Of a stretch of 7,905 bases of DNA, positions 5,783-7,905 are shown piece by piece. The notes under the pieces are model-generated. The model did no database searches. It worked only from the letters and a program-made list of their open reading frames with translations, and was not told the DNA's origin. Every line of letters begins with the position of its first letter. Position 1 is the stretch's first letter. The stretch is from CAZVVG01 sp964630615 (GTDB lineage: Bacteria; Patescibacteriota; Minisyncoccia; Moranbacterales; UBA2206). Position numbers and translations under genes: made by a program. Location: NCBI GenBank assembly GCA_964630615.1, contig CAZVVG010000031.1:1-7905 (forward strand), given 5' to 3'.

Positions 5783-6760
5783 ATGATTATTTTTCTTTAT
5801 GGAGAGGATAGTTTCCGTTCCGGTCTCAAGCTTAAAGCCCTTAGGGAAAAATTTTTAATAAGCCATCCCTGGGCTTCCGGTTTAACGGTCTTTGATTTTT
5901 CGGAAAAAGGGAGAAAAGAGAAAATATTGAGTGAAATGGTATCCTTTAGCCTTTTTTCTTCAAAAAGACTTTTAATTGTCAAAAATCTCTGTCAAAAAGG
6001 CTCTAAAGAAGAACAGGAAGAAATCTTGAAATATTTGAAAAAAAATCGGAGCCATCTTGAAGCTGAAAGAAATTTAGTAGTGGTTTTTTTTGAAGAAGGT
6101 GTTTTACCCAAAAATCATCCTCTGTCTTCTTTCTTGCTTTCGGGTTCAGGAGAAGCAAAAAAGCAGGAATTTAAAAAATTACAAGGGAAGAAATTAGAGC
6201 AGTGGATTTTAGTCAGAGCCAGAGAGCTGGGTTTGAAGCAATCTTTTTCCCAAAAAGCTCTGGAAAAGCTTGTGATTTTTTGTGGAAGTGAAACGAGAAT
6301 TTTAGAAAATGAAATCAGGAAACTGATTAATTTCTGTGAGGGGAGAATAATCCAAGAGCAGGATGTGGCGGCACTCGTCAAAGCCTCATTAGAAAGCAAT
6401 ATCTTTGCGATTGTTGATGCAGTTGGAGCCAGGCAAAAAAAACAAGCCCTTAGCCTTCTCCATCAGAGCTTGCAATTGGGAAGCGATCCTTTTTATCTTT
6501 TTTCCATGTTGGTTTATCAATTTCGGAATATGCTCCGGGTTTCTGATTTTAGGGAAAATTTTGGTTATCCAGAATCAGAAATCATAAGGCACTCTAAACT
6601 TCATCCCTTTGTGGTTAAGAAGTGCCTCAGTCAGACTAAGACTCTTTCTTTTGAAAAACTGGCCAAGCTCTATCAAGTTCTGGGAAAACTTGACGCTAAA
6701 ATGAAAACCGGAAAAATCAAACCTGAGCTGGCCCTGGATATGTTTATTGGAGGAATTTAA
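5783..6760 (+). CDS. holA: DNA polymerase III delta subunit (clamp-loader wrench)
   Basis: HolA is the clamp-loader subunit that opens the beta sliding clamp so that it can be placed on primed DNA. The 325-residue length is normal. The N-terminal domain opens with the family's strand and turn IIFLYGEDSF (2-11) and continues with FSLFSSKRLLIVKNL (55-69). The middle contains a lid-like helical region with GSETRILENEIRKL (168-181). The C-terminal collar begins with the diagnostic ESNIFAIVDAV (204-214) and continues with LVYQFRNMLR (243-252) and a final KTGKIKPELALDM (308-320). HolA keeps a degenerate AAA+ fold without a P-loop, and none is visible. The ATG at 5783 starts right at the first strand, as expected. 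The gene has its own promoter and converges on rpsT; holA and rpsT are also neighbours in Bacillus. Confidence 0.94.
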   Translation: MIIFLYGEDSFRSGLKLKALREKFLISHPWASGLTVFDFSEKGRKEKILSEMVSFSLFSSKRLLIVKNLCQKGSKEEQEEILKYLKKNRSHLEAERNLVVVFFEEGVLPKNHPLSSFLLSGSGEAKKQEFKKLQGKKLEQWILVRARELGLKQSFSQKALEKLVIFCGSETRILENEIRKLINFCEGRIIQEQDVAALVKASLESNIFAIVDAVGARQKKQALSLLHQSLQLGSDPFYLFSMLVYQFRNMLRVSDFRENFGYPESEIIRHSKLHPFVVKKCLSQTKTLSFEKLAKLYQVLGKLDAKMKTGKIKPELALDMFIGGI

Positions 6761-6783
6761 ACTCTTGAGCTTAGCTTAAATAA

Positions 6784-6817
6784 AAAAACCGCTTCGTTTT
6801 TTTCAGAAGCAGTTTTT
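6784..6817. terminator. Bidirectional hairpin between convergent holA and rpsT
   Basis: AAAAACCGCTTC (6784-6795) pairs with GAAGCAGTTTTT (6806-6817) except for one C-A mismatch, around a 10-base loop. Minus-strand transcription gives a hairpin followed by a long T-run and ATTT, a good terminator for rpsT. In the plus direction the T-run is part of the stem, a weaker but plausible end for holA. Confidence 0.75.
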
Positions 6818-6828
6818 GGGAAATTCGT

Positions 6829-7098
6829 CTATTTCTTTAGTAAGTTTTTAACCTTAGCGTTTAACCTAGACTTTTTTCTTGCGGCCGTATTTTTATGCAG
6901 AACCTTTTTTTGAGCCGCCTTGTCAAGCGCCTTGAGAGATTTCTTGAGCCATTCTTGAGATTCTTGAATTTTTCCGGCGTCTGCGAATTCAAGAGTTTTT
7001 TTGTGGGCGCCGCGGTAAATTCCTTTAAGGCGAATATTTTTTTGGGTCTTTCTTTTGGTTACGCGCAAGTACTTTTTAGCGGATTTTTTAATCGGCAT
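6829..7098 (-). CDS. rpsT: 30S ribosomal protein S20
   Basis: S20 is a primary binder of 16S rRNA at the bottom of the 30S subunit. The 89-residue protein has the typical length and composition: MPIKKSAKKYLRVTKRK at the start, extreme Lys/Arg/Ala content, three predicted long helices, the KALDKAAQKKVLHKNTAARKK stretch (56-76, matching the family's D-x-A-x-x-K-x-x-x-H-x-N-x-A segment) and a basic tail ending NLLKK. The ATG is at 7098-7096 and the stop is TAG. The sequence just upstream (TTTTTATCCTC on the coding strand) has no Shine-Dalgarno, notable for a ribosomal protein that must be made in quantity. It is monocistronic, convergent with holA and divergent from ruvA. A plus-strand open frame across it is a shadow. 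Confidence 0.96.
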   Translation of the reverse strand: MPIKKSAKKYLRVTKRKTQKNIRLKGIYRGAHKKTLEFADAGKIQESQEWLKKSLKALDKAAQKKVLHKNTAARKKSRLNAKVKNLLKK

Positions 7099-7137
7099 GA
7101 GGATAAAAAGTTAGAAAGTAAAAATAAATCATTCTTA

Positions 7138-7166
7138 TTTTTAACATGTCTTTTGGTTTTTTGCAA
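7138..7166 (-). promoter_or_regulatory. Candidate extended -10 promoter for rpsT
   Basis: On the minus strand: TTGCAA (7166-7161, four of six -35 bases), 17 bases, then TAAAAA (7143-7138, four of six) preceded by TGT, an extended -10. Initiation would be near 7131, giving a leader of about 33 bases. A second -35-like hexamer, TTGACT (7173-7168), is seven bases further upstream but too far from this -10. Confidence 0.5.
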
Positions 7167-7188
7167 GAGTCAAAGAAAATGGTAAAAT
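7161..7188 (+). promoter_or_regulatory. Candidate extended -10 promoter for ruvA
   Basis: TTGCAA (7161-7166), a 16-base spacer, then TAAAAT (7183-7188, five of six) preceded by TGG, an extended -10. Initiation near 7195 leaves a leader of about 31 bases with no Shine-Dalgarno. The -35 is the same palindromic hexamer proposed for rpsT in the opposite direction. Confidence 0.5.
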
Positions 7189-7225
7189 TAAAAAACTAAG
7201 TGTTAGCTTAAAGTCTACTTAATAT

Positions 7226-7801
7226 ATGATTGCGAAGTTAAAAGGAAAAATAGATTATCTTCAGGAAAAATTTGTCGTGCTGGATATTGCCGGGATTGGC
7301 TACAAGGTTTTTGTGACTCCCTATACGTCAGGAAAAATCGCAGGAAAAGAAGAATTAGAGCTTTTTACCCATACTCATCTGCGGGAAGATTCCCTGGATC
7401 TTTACGGGTTTTTATCCTTGGAAGAACTGGAAATGTTTGAACTCCTTCTTTCCATTACGGGGGTTGGTCCGAAAGCGGGGCTGGGAATTTTGACGGTGGC
7501 CACTCCCAAAACAATTCGCACCGCGGTTCTTAATGAAGACGCTTCGCTTTTGACCAAGGTTTCCGGCATTGGGAAGAAAACGGCGGAAAGAATCATTTTA
7601 GAACTAGGGAACAAAATTGCCGATCTTTCCCAGGGCGAAAAAGATGAAGCGGTTCTGGATTCGGACGCGATAGAAGCTCTTTTAGGCATGGGCTATTCAA
7701 TGGTAGAGGCCAGAGAGGTTTTGAAGTCGGCTCCCAAAGAAATCAAGGACGTGGGAGAAAGGATAAAATGGGCCTTGAGGAATTTGGGAAAAAATAATTA
7801 A
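7226..7801 (+). CDS. ruvA: Holliday junction branch-migration protein RuvA
   Basis: RuvA binds four-way junctions as a tetramer and recruits the RuvB motor for branch migration. The 191-residue length is close to normal. Domain I is an OB fold beginning MIAKLKGKID and ending LREDSLDLYGF (52-62); Glu54 and Asp55 match the acidic pin that parts the strands at the junction centre. Domain II has two helix-hairpin-helix motifs, ITGVGPKAGL (77-86) and VSGIGKKTAERI (112-123). After a flexible acidic linker (about 132-146), domain III, which contacts RuvB, is present as DAIEALLGMGYSMVEAREVL (147-166). The start matches the universal MI-x-x-L-x-G N-terminus. It has no Shine-Dalgarno. ruvB and ruvC are not in the window. 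The tRNA-Gly gene follows 31 bases after the stop. Confidence 0.97.
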   Translation: MIAKLKGKIDYLQEKFVVLDIAGIGYKVFVTPYTSGKIAGKEELELFTHTHLREDSLDLYGFLSLEELEMFELLLSITGVGPKAGLGILTVATPKTIRTAVLNEDASLLTKVSGIGKKTAERIILELGNKIADLSQGEKDEAVLDSDAIEALLGMGYSMVEAREVLKSAPKEIKDVGERIKWALRNLGKNN

Positions 7802-7812
7802 AAAAATATAAA
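7784..7812 (+). promoter_or_regulatory. Candidate promoter for tRNA-Gly, overlapping the end of ruvA
   Basis: TTGGGA (7784-7789, four of six) lies in the last codons of ruvA; after 17 bases comes TATAAA (7807-7812, five of six). Initiation near 7819 would be 14 bases before the mature tRNA 5' end. No terminator separates ruvA from the tRNA, so readthrough is an alternative source. Confidence 0.5.
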
Positions 7813-7832
7813 TTTTCTTTTGTTTTTTCTCA

Positions 7833-7903
7833 GCGGGATTAGTATAGTGGCAATATACGACCTTCCCAAGGTTGAGACGCGAGTTCGATTCTCGTATCCC
7901 GCT
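7833..7903 (+). tRNA. tRNA-Gly, anticodon CCC (reads GGG)
   Basis: A full cloverleaf folds by eye. The acceptor GCGGGAT (7833-7839) pairs with ATCCCGC (7896-7902). The D stem GTAT/ATAT includes one G-T pair, with loop AGTGGCA. The anticodon stem CGACC/GGTTG has one G-T pair, with loop TTCCCAA and CCC at 7865-7867. The variable region is AGAC. The T stem GCGAG/CTCGT has one G-T pair, with loop TTCGATT. The discriminator at 7903 is T, as expected for bacterial tRNA-Gly. The next two bases are CA, so CCA is not encoded and must be added by a CCA-adding enzyme. Confidence 0.96.
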
Positions 7904-7905
7904 CA

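Noticed and set aside
6895..7185. 96-codon plus-strand frame across rpsT
   Set aside because: It is the antisense shadow of S20, whose family sequence is unmistakable; the product has no recognisable domain.
7402..7689. 95-codon minus-strand frame inside ruvA
   Set aside because: Antisense to both RuvA helix-hairpin-helix motifs and domain III, serine/proline-rich with no motif: a shadow frame.

Overview
The window is an AT-rich stretch of compact bacterial chromosome carrying housekeeping genes. It most resembles the Patescibacteria (Candidate Phyla Radiation). This rests on the short intergenic gaps, the lysine-rich, A-run-rich coding style, the CPR-like form of the DUF3048 protein and of the partial DHH-type N-terminus, and the near absence of Shine-Dalgarno sequences. 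The assignment is an inference from style and gene content; no phylogenetic marker was tested. Long reading frames run through without in-frame TGA, so the code looks standard (table 11). No mobile element, CRISPR array or defence cassette was seen.

Layout. Positions 1-86 (minus) hold the first 28 codons of a probable DHH-type phosphoesterase with its own promoter. Divergent from it is tsaE (t6A tRNA modification), followed by an unannotated 46-residue zinc-ribbon gene and a terminator at 829-860. A strong promoter directly before polA opens a likely three-gene unit: polA (DNA polymerase I), mutM (8-oxoguanine glycosylase) and a membrane-anchored DUF3048 protein, closed by a strong terminator at 5679-5714. 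holA (Pol III delta subunit) has its own promoter and converges on rpsT (ribosomal protein S20, minus strand) over a bidirectional hairpin. rpsT and ruvA (Holliday junction protein) diverge from a 127-base intergenic region where both predicted promoters share one palindromic -35 hexamer. A tRNA-Gly(CCC) gene ends the window.

How the genes work together. Most of the window serves genome maintenance: MutM excises oxidised purines and nicks the strand, Pol I fills the gap, HolA loads the replicative clamp and RuvA handles recombination junctions. TsaE, S20, tRNA-Gly and perhaps the DHH protein serve translation and RNA turnover. I see no clearly novel multi-gene system. The points most worth following are the small zinc-ribbon gene with the only consensus Shine-Dalgarno here, the apparently leaderless polA, the shared -35 between rpsT and ruvA, and an Asp at the Pol I steric-gate position.
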